From Cupriavidus basilensis (GTDB taxonomy: Bacteria; Pseudomonadota; Gammaproteobacteria; Burkholderiales; Burkholderiaceae), in assembly GCF_000832305.1 (NCBI RefSeq), contig NZ_CP010536.1:868001-932000 (forward strand): a stretch of 64,000 nucleotides of DNA. The letters run 5' to 3'. Shown one piece after another: positions 7,945 to 15,358 of this stretch (within the stretch, counting starts at the first letter, position 1; the number at the start of each line of letters is the position of its first letter). Under the pieces are notes generated by a model. It was given only the letters and a program-made list of their open reading frames with translations. It made no database searches and had not been told where the DNA came from. The translations under genes were made by a program, and so were the position numbers.

Positions 7945-8967
7945 TCAGGGATTTCGCCCGCCAGCCACCGCGACCGTTTGCCTGGCCGATGCGACTGGCA
8001 GGTTGCCGAATTCACCTTCCCCATCCGCAGCCATACCCGGCATCGGGAGGGATTGGGGCACGGGCGCCGGCGCGCTTTCCGGGCACACGGACCCGGGATC
8101 TGGCGCGGGCAGCGCCATGGACCTTTCCAGTTCGCGCGTCTTGAGCACGATGAAGTACTCGTAGATCGACTGCAGCATGGCGTAGGTGAGCCCGGCCCGT
8201 CCATCGAGAAAACCGCGCTTGCCCAGGTACAGGATCGCGAACTTGAAGAGGGGGCGCAACGGCAGGCGGAAGAACAGCTCCTTCTGGTGCGCGCGGCGCC
8301 GGTGGAAATCCGTCGCGAACAGGGCTTCGGCCAGGCTGAACGCCGCCTCGCCGCGCCGGTTCTCGATGATCTGCATCGCTTCCAGCCCGCTGTAGTTGTT
8401 GTGGCGGGTGATCCAGTGGGTCACACCTTTGCTGAACGGGTAGTGATCGAGGTAGCCCGTCAGCTCGCCGGCCGGGCCGTCGGGAATCGACACCGGGTTT
8501 ACCAGGCGCTCATAGCGCATCCGCTCCGGGCGGAACAAGCGCAGGTAGAAGGGAGATGTCTGTACATGGCGCAACCACGTGCCTAGGAAAAAGTCGCGCC
8601 GTTGCACCCGGAACGCGACCTCGTCGCGCGCCGCGCGCACTGCGGCCCGGGCCTGCGCCACGAGCTCGGGCGTCATGCGCTCGTCGGCGTCGATGTAGAA
8701 CACCCAGGGATGGCGAAAGCCGATGTGCTGCAGGCCCCAGTTCTGGTGGCTGGCCCAGTTGTCGAAGACGCGCTGCGTGACATGCGCGCCAAAGCGCTGC
8801 GCGATCGCCACCGTGGCGTCGGTGCTCATCGAGTCGTACACGTGAATGTCGTCCGACCAGGCCACGCTTTGCAGGCAGCCCGGCAGGTCCTGCTCCTCGT
8901 TGCGGGTCAGGATCAGCACGGAGATGCCCGGCGCTTGCATGGGCTGGCTAGGCTGGAGACTTGGCAT
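7945..8967 (-). CDS. Family 2 glycosyltransferase (WaaE/KdtX-like)
   Basis: Cytoplasmic-face GT-A sugar transferase of 340 residues. The N-terminal nucleotide-sugar half has SVLILTRNEE (residues 16-25), the DSMSTD loop and a DxD-type metal motif (YIDADERM, DAD at 93-95). The next part (FRVQRRDFFLGTWLRH, then the RLFRP element) matches the branch that includes lipopolysaccharide-core enzymes WaaE/KdtX. A basic amphipathic region (LFFRLPLRPLFKFAILYLGKRGFLDG) around 255-280 could bind the membrane. The last 50 residues are Pro-rich and probably disordered. Its start overlaps the acetyltransferase stop by 20 bp, so the two form one operon, probably modifying a cell-surface glycan. Donor and acceptor sugars are unknown. 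Confidence 0.88.
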   Translation of the reverse strand: MPSLQPSQPMQAPGISVLILTRNEEQDLPGCLQSVAWSDDIHVYDSMSTDATVAIAQRFGAHVTQRVFDNWASHQNWGLQHIGFRHPWVFYIDADERMTPELVAQARAAVRAARDEVAFRVQRRDFFLGTWLRHVQTSPFYLRLFRPERMRYERLVNPVSIPDGPAGELTGYLDHYPFSKGVTHWITRHNNYSGLEAMQIIENRRGEAAFSLAEALFATDFHRRRAHQKELFFRLPLRPLFKFAILYLGKRGFLDGRAGLTYAMLQSIYEYFIVLKTRELERSMALPAPDPGSVCPESAPAPVPQSLPMPGMAADGEGEFGNLPVASARQTVAVAGGRNP

Positions 8968-9514
8968 GTCTGGCTCTCGTGCTGATGGCGCGGGCCGGGA
9001 TGCCCGCGTAGACGGTCCATGGCGTGCGCAGGCTTTTGCTCACCACCGCGCGCGGCGCGATCACCGCGCCCTCGGCCAGCGTCACACCTGGTGAGACAAA
9101 GGCTTCGGCGCAGATCCATACGTGCGCCGCAAGCACGATGGGATGGGCTACCAGCTGGAAGTTGGCGCTGTTGTAGTCGTGCGTGCCGGTGCACAGGTGC
9201 GCGCCCTGCGAGACCACGCAGAAATCGCCGATGTCGATCGGCGCCATGTTGTACAGCGTGACGCCATCGGCCACGCCGGCATGGCTGCCCACGCGCAGGT
9301 TCCACGGCGCCCAGATCTTCACGCCCGGATAGATATGCACATGCGGGCCCAATTGCGCTCCGAACAACCTCAACAGCGCCGCGCGCCAAGCATGCAGCGG
9401 GCGCGGGCTTGGTCGGAACAGGCACAGCCAGGCCCAGTGCCAGAGCTGGCGCTGAATCCGGTTGCCCAGCGAAAACGAAGCGCCGGTAGTCGGGTCGTTT
9501 CCTTGAAGGATCAT
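8948..9514 (-). CDS. WcaF-like hexapeptide-repeat acetyltransferase
   Basis: Predicted cytoplasmic trimeric left-handed beta-helix acyltransferase, 188 residues, related to the colanic-acid acetyltransferases WcaF/WcaB. Hexapeptide turns run from about residue 55 to 165 (PHVHIYPGVKIW, HAGVADGVTLYN, DIGDFCVVSQGAHL). The catalytic-type His region HDYNSANF and the C-terminal AGIPARAI are typical of the family. It would use acetyl-CoA to acetylate a sugar. The start at 9514 (MILQGND) was chosen because a GGAG ribosome site precedes it and the longer frame contains low-complexity non-family sequence. First gene of a two-gene operon with the overlapping glycosyltransferase. Confidence 0.85.
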   Translation of the reverse strand: MILQGNDPTTGASFSLGNRIQRQLWHWAWLCLFRPSPRPLHAWRAALLRLFGAQLGPHVHIYPGVKIWAPWNLRVGSHAGVADGVTLYNMAPIDIGDFCVVSQGAHLCTGTHDYNSANFQLVAHPIVLAAHVWICAEAFVSPGVTLAEGAVIAPRAVVSKSLRTPWTVYAGIPARAISTRARHAKSPA

Positions 9515-9928
9515 CGTCGCTCCGCTCCTGCTCGTTGGCGGCTTCTCAATGCGCCGCAAGGCCCGGCAGCCATGGAGGCGGCCACGGTGCGGGCCAGCAC
9601 CGCGGTCGCCGAACCCGGCCGAAGCCAGGCTTTGTCCCGCACCGGCCGCGCCAGGCACGGCAAGGTGCAAAGCGCGCGGGAAGGGGTGAAACCATAGTGG
9701 CGCGGCGTGCGCGCCGCTTCGGTGCGGCAACTCACACAAGGAAAGAACGAAGCGGAAGGAAGCGAAGGGGGGCGGGAAGGAAGGGAGGGAAGGAAGGGAG
9801 AAGGGCGGGGAGGTGGCGCGACAGGCCTACGCTGCAAGGAAAGCCTCGACGCAAGCTGTGCTCAAGCCGTTGCGGTCCAGCCGGTGGCAGCTAGCGCCGC
9901 CACCCGGCAAACCTCAAAGCCGGTCATC
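9515..9928. other. Intergenic stretch with purine-rich tract
   Basis: No gene seen in 414 bp. Positions about 9739-9812 on the plus strand are almost entirely purine, built from repeated GGAAG, GGGAGG and AAGG units. A direct repeat TCAAAGCCGGT occurs twice at 9914-9939, the second copy overlapping the stop of the response regulator. The promoter of the acetyltransferase operon should lie here. Confidence 0.55.
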
Positions 9929-11308
9929 TCAAAGCCGGTATTTCCTGACCTTGTCGAACAAGGTCGTTTTGGCAATCCCCAGCGCCTCGCTCGCGCGGCT
10001 GAGGTTCCCCTCATGCCTGCGCATGGCGTCGGCAATCATGGCCCGCTCGAACTGCTCCACGGCCTGCGCCAGCGGCAGCGCTGCCGGCTCGGCGGTGCCT
10101 TGTCCGGGATTGCATCCCAGCCCCAGCACATGGCGCTCGGCCAGGTTGCGCAGCTCGCGCACATTGCCCGGCCACGGATAGGCCATCAGCGCAGCGAGCT
10201 CCGCCGGCGTGGCCGGCTGCGCCTCGCGCTCGAAGCGCAGCGCCGCCTGCGCGACAAAATGCTCGAACAGCGGCGGCACGTCTTCGCGCCGCTCGCGCAG
10301 CGGCGGCAGCTCCAGCGTCACCACGTTGAGCCGGTAGTAGAGGTCGGCGCGGAACTGGCCGGCCGCTGAGAGTGCCTTCAGGTCTGCCTTGGTGGCCGCG
10401 ACCACGCGGGTGTTGACCGGCACCGGCGTATTGGAGCCAAGCCGCTCCACCACGCGCTCCTGCAGCACCCGCAGCAGCTTGATCTGCATCTGCATCGGCA
10501 TGCTCTCGATCTCGTCGAGGAACAGCGTGCCGCCCTCGGCGTGCTCGATCTTGCCGATGCGCCGCCGCGCCGCGCCGGTAAACGAGCCGGCCTCGTGGCC
10601 AAAGATCTCGCTTTCAAACAGCTGCTCGGGCAGGCCGCCGCAATTGATCGGCACGAAGTGCCGCGCGCGGCGCGAGCTCGCTTCGTGCAGGCAGCGGGCG
10701 ACCAGTTCCTTGCCGGTGCCGGTCTCGCCGTGGATGAGCACGTTGGCCGCGGTGTCGGCCAGGTCGGCGATCAGCTTGCGCAGCCGTTCAATGGATGGCG
10801 AATGGCCGATCAGGCGCGCCTGCAAGGTGTCGCGCCCGGCCAGCTTCCTGCGCAGCTCGGCCACTTCCAGCACCAGCCGGCGCTTTTCCAGCGCGCGCTG
10901 CGCGACCTCGACCAGACGCTCGGGCGAGAATGGTTTTTCCAGGAAGTGGTAGGCGCCGGCCTTCATGGCCTGCACGGCCAGGCTGACGTCGCCGTGGCCC
11001 GTGACCATCACCACCGGCAGCGCGTCGTCGCGCGAGCGCAGCTCATGCAGCAACGCCATGCCGTCTATGCCGGGCAGGCGGATGTCGCTCACCACCACGC
11101 CGGGAAAATGGTTGCCGACCTCGCGCAGGGCGGCTTCGGCGCTCGCCACGGCACGCGTGGCGATGCCTTCGAGCCGCAGTGCCTGCTCGCAACCCAGGCG
11201 CACGTCGGGGTCGTCTTCGACGATCAGCACGGTCAGCGGCGCGGGTTCGATCGCGTCGGGGGAATCGGCGTGGTTCGGGTCAATTGCCATGGCGGCTCTC
11301 CGGGTCAA
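9929..11308 (-). CDS. dctD: Sigma-54-dependent response regulator, DctD type
   Basis: NtrC-family activator of 459 residues: receiver (about 25-140; acidic pair D32/D33, phosphoacceptor D75 in [11 protein letters not shown]125), AAA+ domain (about 165-395; Walker A GETGTGK 194-200, Walker [11 protein letters not shown]) and C-terminal Fis-type helix-turn-helix (about 415-459). The sigma-54 contact loop reads GSFTGA (241-246) instead of the usual GAFTGA. It overlaps the sensor kinase gene and is adjacent to a DctA-family transporter, whose upstream region has a sigma-54 promoter and paired palindromes. The likely job is activation of that transporter. An alternative start is the ATG at 11290. 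Confidence 0.9.
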   Translation of the reverse strand: MTRRAAMAIDPNHADSPDAIEPAPLTVLIVEDDPDVRLGCEQALRLEGIATRAVASAEAALREVGNHFPGVVVSDIRLPGIDGMALLHELRSRDDALPVVMVTGHGDVSLAVQAMKAGAYHFLEKPFSPERLVEVAQRALEKRRLVLEVAELRRKLAGRDTLQARLIGHSPSIERLRKLIADLADTAANVLIHGETGTGKELVARCLHEASSRRARHFVPINCGGLPEQLFESEIFGHEAGSFTGAARRRIGKIEHAEGGTLFLDEIESMPMQMQIKLLRVLQERVVERLGSNTPVPVNTRVVAATKADLKALSAAGQFRADLYYRLNVVTLELPPLRERREDVPPLFEHFVAQAALRFEREAQPATPAELAALMAYPWPGNVRELRNLAERHVLGLGCNPGQGTAEPAALPLAQAVEQFERAMIADAMRRHEGNLSRASEALGIAKTTLFDKVRKYRL

Positions 11309-13196
11309 GCCTGGCCGGCGGCAGCACCAGCGTGAAGCACGCGCCGCCGTCGGGGTGATTGCTGGCCTCCAGGCTGCCGCCGACCTCGTCCAGGATGCCG
11401 GCCGACAGCGTCAGGCCCAGGCCCAGTCCCTGTCCTGCCGGCTTGGTGGTGAAGAACGGCTCGAACAGCCGCGCGAAGGCTTCCTCGGACAGCCCGGGGC
11501 CGTTGTCGCGGATGGTCAGGCGCAGCTTGCCACCCGCCAGGTGGGTGTGCAGCTCCAGCCGGGGCTCAGGGTTGCCGGCCAGCGCGTCGAGCGCGTTGCC
11601 GATCAGGTTGACCAGCACCTGTTCCAGCCGGTTGGGATCGCACGCCACCATCAGGTCCGGCTCGATCTCCCGGACCAGCGCCGGGCGTACTGCCTGCAGG
11701 CGCGTATCGAGCAGGAACAGGGCGTTGTCCACCGCATCGTCCAGCGGCGCCAGGCGCCCGGCGGTGCCGCCATTGCCAGGCTTGCGCGCGAATGACTTGA
11801 GCGCGCCGGTGATGCGCCCCATGCGCTCCACCAAGCCGATGATGGTGCCGAGGTTGGCCTGCGCGGTGGCGTTGTCGCCGCGCTCGAGGAATTTCTGGGT
11901 ATTGCCCGAGAGCGTGCGCAGGGCGGCAAGGGGCTGGTTGAGCTCGTGGGCGATGCCGGTGGACATCTGGCCTACCGCGGCCAGCTTGCCGGCCTGCAGC
12001 AGGCCATCCTGGGCCTGGCGCAAGGTTGCCTCGGCGCGGATGCGTTCGGCGATTTCCGCCTGCAGATGCTGGTTGGCGGCTGACAGGTCCGCGGTGCGCT
12101 CCGCCACCTTGCGCTCCAGTTCGCCGTTGGCTGCCTCCAGCGCGGCGCGCGCGGCCATGCGCTCGCTGGCGATGCGCCGGCGCACGTTCCAGGCCGCCGC
12201 CAGCAGCAACAGAAAGGCGGTGAGCACGCCGGCAAGCGCGGCGGTGCTGAGCGCGGCCACGCGGGCCTGCGAGGTATTGGTGAGCAGCGTCAGGTGCCAG
12301 TCGGTGCCAACCAGTTCGGCGTTCTGCGCCAGCATGGGCGGGCCGCTGCGCAGGCGGACCAGGGCGTCGCTGTCGGACAGCTTGCGCACCGGCGTGAGTT
12401 CCAGCTGCGGGAGCGCGGCGCGGTTGTATTGCAGGTTGTGTTGCAGCCGCTCGCGCAGCTCGGGGGCCAGCGGCTTGAGCGCGCCCAGTTTCAGGGACGG
12501 GTCGGAGGCCAGGATCACCACGCCGTTCTCGTCCGTCAGCAGCATCTGGGTATCGGCGCCCTGCCAGCGGTTTTCCAGGGGTTCCAGCCCCACCTTGACG
12601 ACCGCTACGCCACTTGGCTTGTGGCGATCGCCCAGCGGCGCCGAGAGGTAGTAGCCGGGCTCGCTGCGGGTGGTGCCCACGCCATAGAAGCGGCCCAGCT
12701 GGCCGTCCGCGGCGTCGCTGAAGTAGGGGCGAAAGCTCAGGTCTTCGCCCAGGTAGCTGTCGGGGCGCTGCCAGTTGCTGGTGGCGAGCACATGGCCGCG
12801 GGCATCGAGCACGAACACCACACGGGTGCCGGCGCGGGCATTGACCGCGGCAAGGTACTGGTTGGCGGCCTCGACGCGTGCCGGGTCGTTCGGATGCGCC
12901 AGCAGGGTAGCGATCTTGTCGTCCAGCGAGAGCAGGCTGGGCACGTAGTCATAGCGCGCCAGCTCGCTCGACAGGGCCTGCCCGTACAGGCGCAACTGCA
13001 CCTGGCCGCGCTCGCCCTGGCGCGCCAGGGCGTTGTCGTAGCTGTACCGGTAGCCCATGGCGCCAGCCAGCCCGATCATCATCGCCAGTGCCAGCATGGC
13101 CATGAGGGGCACCCACGGGCGCAGGCGTGCGGCACGCACGGAGGTATCGTGCGGGGCACCTTGCGGGGTAGCGTGTGAAGGAAGCGGGCCGGTCAT
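11280..13196 (-). CDS. dctB: Sensor histidine kinase, DctB type
   Basis: Inner-membrane kinase of 638 residues. Membrane segments are near residues 29-48 and 316-337. Between them is a periplasmic double-Cache/PAS-like sensor as in DctB (TSNWQRPDSYLGEDLSFRPYF, then YYLSAPLGD). A coiled coil follows (about 342-400), then the HisKA domain with phosphoacceptor H417 (GIAHELNQPL) and an HATPase domain with GNALDAL and DNGPGL. The start at 13196 was chosen because the upstream extension lacks signal or family sequence. It should sense an extracellular C4-dicarboxylate or acidic amino acid and phosphorylate the DctD-type regulator, whose gene overlaps its 3' end. Confidence 0.9.
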   Translation of the reverse strand: MTGPLPSHATPQGAPHDTSVRAARLRPWVPLMAMLALAMMIGLAGAMGYRYSYDNALARQGERGQVQLRLYGQALSSELARYDYVPSLLSLDDKIATLLAHPNDPARVEAANQYLAAVNARAGTRVVFVLDARGHVLATSNWQRPDSYLGEDLSFRPYFSDAADGQLGRFYGVGTTRSEPGYYLSAPLGDRHKPSGVAVVKVGLEPLENRWQGADTQMLLTDENGVVILASDPSLKLGALKPLAPELRERLQHNLQYNRAALPQLELTPVRKLSDSDALVRLRSGPPMLAQNAELVGTDWHLTLLTNTSQARVAALSTAALAGVLTAFLLLLAAAWNVRRRIASERMAARAALEAANGELERKVAERTADLSAANQHLQAEIAERIRAEATLRQAQDGLLQAGKLAAVGQMSTGIAHELNQPLAALRTLSGNTQKFLERGDNATAQANLGTIIGLVERMGRITGALKSFARKPGNGGTAGRLAPLDDAVDNALFLLDTRLQAVRPALVREIEPDLMVACDPNRLEQVLVNLIGNALDALAGNPEPRLELHTHLAGGKLRLTIRDNGPGLSEEAFARLFEPFFTTKPAGQGLGLGLTLSAGILDEVGGSLEASNHPDGGACFTLVLPPARLDPESRHGN

Positions 13197-13417
13197 GGGA
13201 GCGGGCGGAATGCGCAGGAAGCGAAGGCGAAGGAACTCGGTCGCGGGCAGCGAGCCCGACTGGTTAAGACTACAGGCGCCAGCAAAAGTGCATCGTATAA
13301 AGGGGCAAGAGCAGGGGGTAGGAGTAGGGACAAGCGTGCCAATGCGCACATTGCGCGATGGCGGCACCCGTGGCGACCCCGTCTTTTACCACATCACGGT
13401 TTTCCGGCCCCCGGAAA

Positions 13418-13455
13418 CAAAAAAGGCCCGGCCACCTGATCGGTGGCCGGGCCTT
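13418..13455 (-). terminator. Rho-independent terminator of the DctA-family gene
   Basis: A perfect 14-bp stem (13423-13436 with 13442-13455) has a 5-base loop. Read on the minus strand it is followed by a run of T (A run at 13418-13424). It begins 16 bases after the transporter stop and separates the transporter from the dctBD promoter region. Confidence 0.92.
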
Positions 13456-13470
13456 GGCGCGCTGGCAGTG

Positions 13471-14781
13471 TTACTTGCCGGCCAGGACCTGAACGGGTGT
13501 CAGGCCGCGGTTGCCGTCGGCAGCGGGGTCATCCGCTTCTTCGGGCACCGGCGCGCCGATGGCGCCTTCGCTTTTGGCGACGACGGTTGTGGCAATGGCG
13601 TTGCCAAGCACATTGGTTACGGTACGGCCCATGTCCAGCACGTGGTCGATGCCCAGCACCAGCAGGATGCCGGCCTCGGGCAGGCCAAACATCGGCAGCA
13701 CCGCGGCCACCACCACCAGCGAGGCACGCGGCACACCGGCAATGCCCTTGCTGGTGACCAACAGCACCAGCAGCATGGTCACCTGCTGCGAGAGCGACAG
13801 GTGGATGCCGTACACCTGCGCCACGAACAGCGCGGCGAAGGACGTGTACATGATCGAGCCGTCCAGGTTGAACGAGTAGCCCAGCGGCAGCACGAAGCCC
13901 GTGATGCGCTCCTTGACGCCAAAGCGGCCGAGCTGCTCGATCACCTTGGGGTAAGCCGATTCGCTGCTGGCGGTGGCGAAGCCGATCATCAGCGGGGCGC
14001 GCACCATCTTGAGCAGACGGAACACATCCCGGCCGAGGAAGAAGTAGCCGCCGGCGATCAGCGCCACCCACAGCAGCGCCAGCGACAGGTAGACCGCGCC
14101 CAGCAGCTTGGCGTACACGACCAGCACGCCCAGGCCTTCGGCGGTGATCACCGCGGCGACCGCACCGAACACGCCGACCGGCGCGAAGGCCATCACATAG
14201 TTGGTGATCTTGAGCATCACGTGCGACAGGCCTTCGATGCCGGCCAGCACGGGTTTGCCAATGCCGTCCTTGAGCGTGCCCAGCGCAAAGCCGAAGAACA
14301 GCGAGAACACCACGATCTGCAGGATCTCATTGGTGGCCATGGCTTCGACGAAGCTCTTGGGGAACATGTGCGCGATGAATTCGCGCAGGTTCAGCGCCCC
14401 GGTCTTCAGGTTGGAGGCCGCGTCCGCCGCCGGCAGCGCCAGGTTCATGCCGTCGCCCGGGCGCAGCAGGTTGGCCATCAGCAGGCCCAGCAGCAGCGAG
14501 GTGATGGACGCGGCGATGAACCATGCCATCGCCTTCATGCCGATGCGGCCAACGGCCTTGCCGTCGCCCATGCTGGCGATGCCGCTAACCAGGGTGGCGA
14601 ACACCAGCGGCCCGATGATCATCTTGATCATGCGCAGGAACACGTCGGTCAGGATGGACAGGTGGTCGGCGATGGATTTGGCGGCGGCGGGGTCCGGCGC
14701 ATAGTGGTGGGCGGCCGTGCCGGCCAGCACGCCAAGCAGCATCGCAATGAAAATCAGGGTGGGCAGTCGGTTCAGTTTCAT
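13471..14781 (-). CDS. dctA: Dicarboxylate/amino acid:cation symporter (DAACS, DctA family)
   Basis: Inner-membrane Na+ or H+ coupled symporter of 436 residues. Family signatures include MIGPLVFATLVSGI (about 55-70), the reentrant-loop region ATASSESAYPK, the unwound-helix stretch SFNLDGS and TSKGIAGVPRASL, then LGIDHVLDMGRT and NAIATTVVAK near the end. The ASSESAYPK/AGVPRA variant is that of broad cation:dicarboxylate symporters, so glutamate/aspartate is possible as well as succinate, malate or fumarate. The start at 14781 (MKLNRLP) fits the family, but no good Shine-Dalgarno precedes it. Regulation by the adjacent DctBD pair through the sigma-54 promoter at 15113-15130 is strongly suggested. 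Confidence 0.88.
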   Translation of the reverse strand: MKLNRLPTLIFIAMLLGVLAGTAAHHYAPDPAAAKSIADHLSILTDVFLRMIKMIIGPLVFATLVSGIASMGDGKAVGRIGMKAMAWFIAASITSLLLGLLMANLLRPGDGMNLALPAADAASNLKTGALNLREFIAHMFPKSFVEAMATNEILQIVVFSLFFGFALGTLKDGIGKPVLAGIEGLSHVMLKITNYVMAFAPVGVFGAVAAVITAEGLGVLVVYAKLLGAVYLSLALLWVALIAGGYFFLGRDVFRLLKMVRAPLMIGFATASSESAYPKVIEQLGRFGVKERITGFVLPLGYSFNLDGSIMYTSFAALFVAQVYGIHLSLSQQVTMLLVLLVTSKGIAGVPRASLVVVAAVLPMFGLPEAGILLVLGIDHVLDMGRTVTNVLGNAIATTVVAKSEGAIGAPVPEEADDPAADGNRGLTPVQVLAGK

Positions 14782-14914
14782 CAGAAGTCGGGCCGATGCG
14801 CCCGGCCAATGGCCGGACGGCTGTTTTGCGGGGGGGGGCTGGCAGCCTTCTGGCATGGCGTTGCCGTCGTGGGGACAGCGCCATGCGGCCTCAGCCGGGA
14901 AGATCAGTGCCAGT

Positions 14915-15028
14915 TCAATCCGGAATCATTCCGGATCCATGCGTTGATCCGTGCAGAACGGGCACGGGCAGCATGTGCCCGGCGCCCACCGGTGTGGTGG
15001 GCAAGCTCGGCAAGGCGGGGTCGATCAT
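14915..15028 (-). CDS. Candidate 37-residue leader peptide upstream of dctA
   Basis: A small frame whose ATG is preceded at ideal distance by GGAGG (GGAGG-AAACA-ATG), better than the ribosome site of dctA itself. It lies about 75 nt downstream of the predicted sigma-54 transcript start and 133 nt before dctA. The peptide is Pro/Gly/His-rich, has no hydrophobic segment and matches no family I recognise. Its last codons overlap a perfect 19-bp palindrome. It could be a regulatory leader, a remnant of a deleted gene, or chance; translation is unproven. Confidence 0.4.
   Translation of the reverse strand: MIDPALPSLPTTPVGAGHMLPVPVLHGSTHGSGMIPD
14918..14936. promoter_or_regulatory. Perfect 19-bp palindrome in the dctA leader
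   Basis: ATCCGGAAT-C-ATTCCGGAT, a perfect inverted repeat around a single central base. It sits between the sigma-54 promoter and dctA, inside the end of the small leader frame. It could be a protein-binding operator or an RNA hairpin; there is no T run to make it a terminator. Confidence 0.55.
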
Positions 15029-15112
15029 TGTTTCCTCCATTGTTTTGGGTCCGGGCCGGCACGGGGGGAGCCAACCGTCGACCTGTATGGCCGCTTGGGG
15101 CCGGCGCATACA

Positions 15113-15130
15113 TTGCACGAGGCGTGCCAG
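15113..15130 (-). promoter_or_regulatory. Sigma-54 (-24/-12) promoter for dctA
   Basis: On the minus strand the sequence reads CTGGCACGCCTCGTGCAA. It matches the RpoN consensus YTGGCACG-N4-TTGCW with an exact -24 element, the invariant GG-N10-GC spacing and one mismatch in the -12 element. It points towards dctA, about 330 bp away. An adjacent gene encodes a sigma-54 activator. Confidence 0.82.
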
Positions 15131-15184
15131 GCCAAAGGCCGTGCCGAAGCCGCCTAAGCTGCTGAAAAACAAGGGGAAATTAAT

Positions 15185-15250
15185 GTGCGCTCGGCGCACG
15201 GTTCGGATTTCCGTGCGGGCAACGCGACAGGGCGTTCGGTTTTCCGAACG
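15185..15250. promoter_or_regulatory. Tandem palindromes upstream of the sigma-54 promoter, candidate DctD-binding UAS
   Basis: Three nested or adjacent dyads: GTGCGC-TCG-GCGCAC (15185-15199), CACGG-N9-CCGTG (about 15197-15215) and CGTTCGG-TTTT-CCGAACG (15233-15250). They lie 55-137 bp upstream of the -24/-12 element, the usual position for upstream activator sites of NtrC-family proteins. Confidence 0.6.
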
Positions 15251-15358
15251 GGTGGCGGGGCTGAAAACGGAACTGGCGCCCGTGCGGGCGCCAGCGTGTG
15301 ATGCAAGGGGCATGGCGCGGCTGGCGCATGCCGCCGCCAGCCACGCACGCCAGATGAC

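Noticed and set aside
14830..14838. Run of nine Gs as a phase-variation tract for dctA
   Set aside because: It lies upstream of the chosen dctA start, so slippage would not shift the protein frame; kept only as part of the leader description.
13057..15165. A 702-residue open frame on the plus strand
   Set aside because: It is antisense to dctA and the dctB start and has shadow-like composition; dctA is clearly the real gene.
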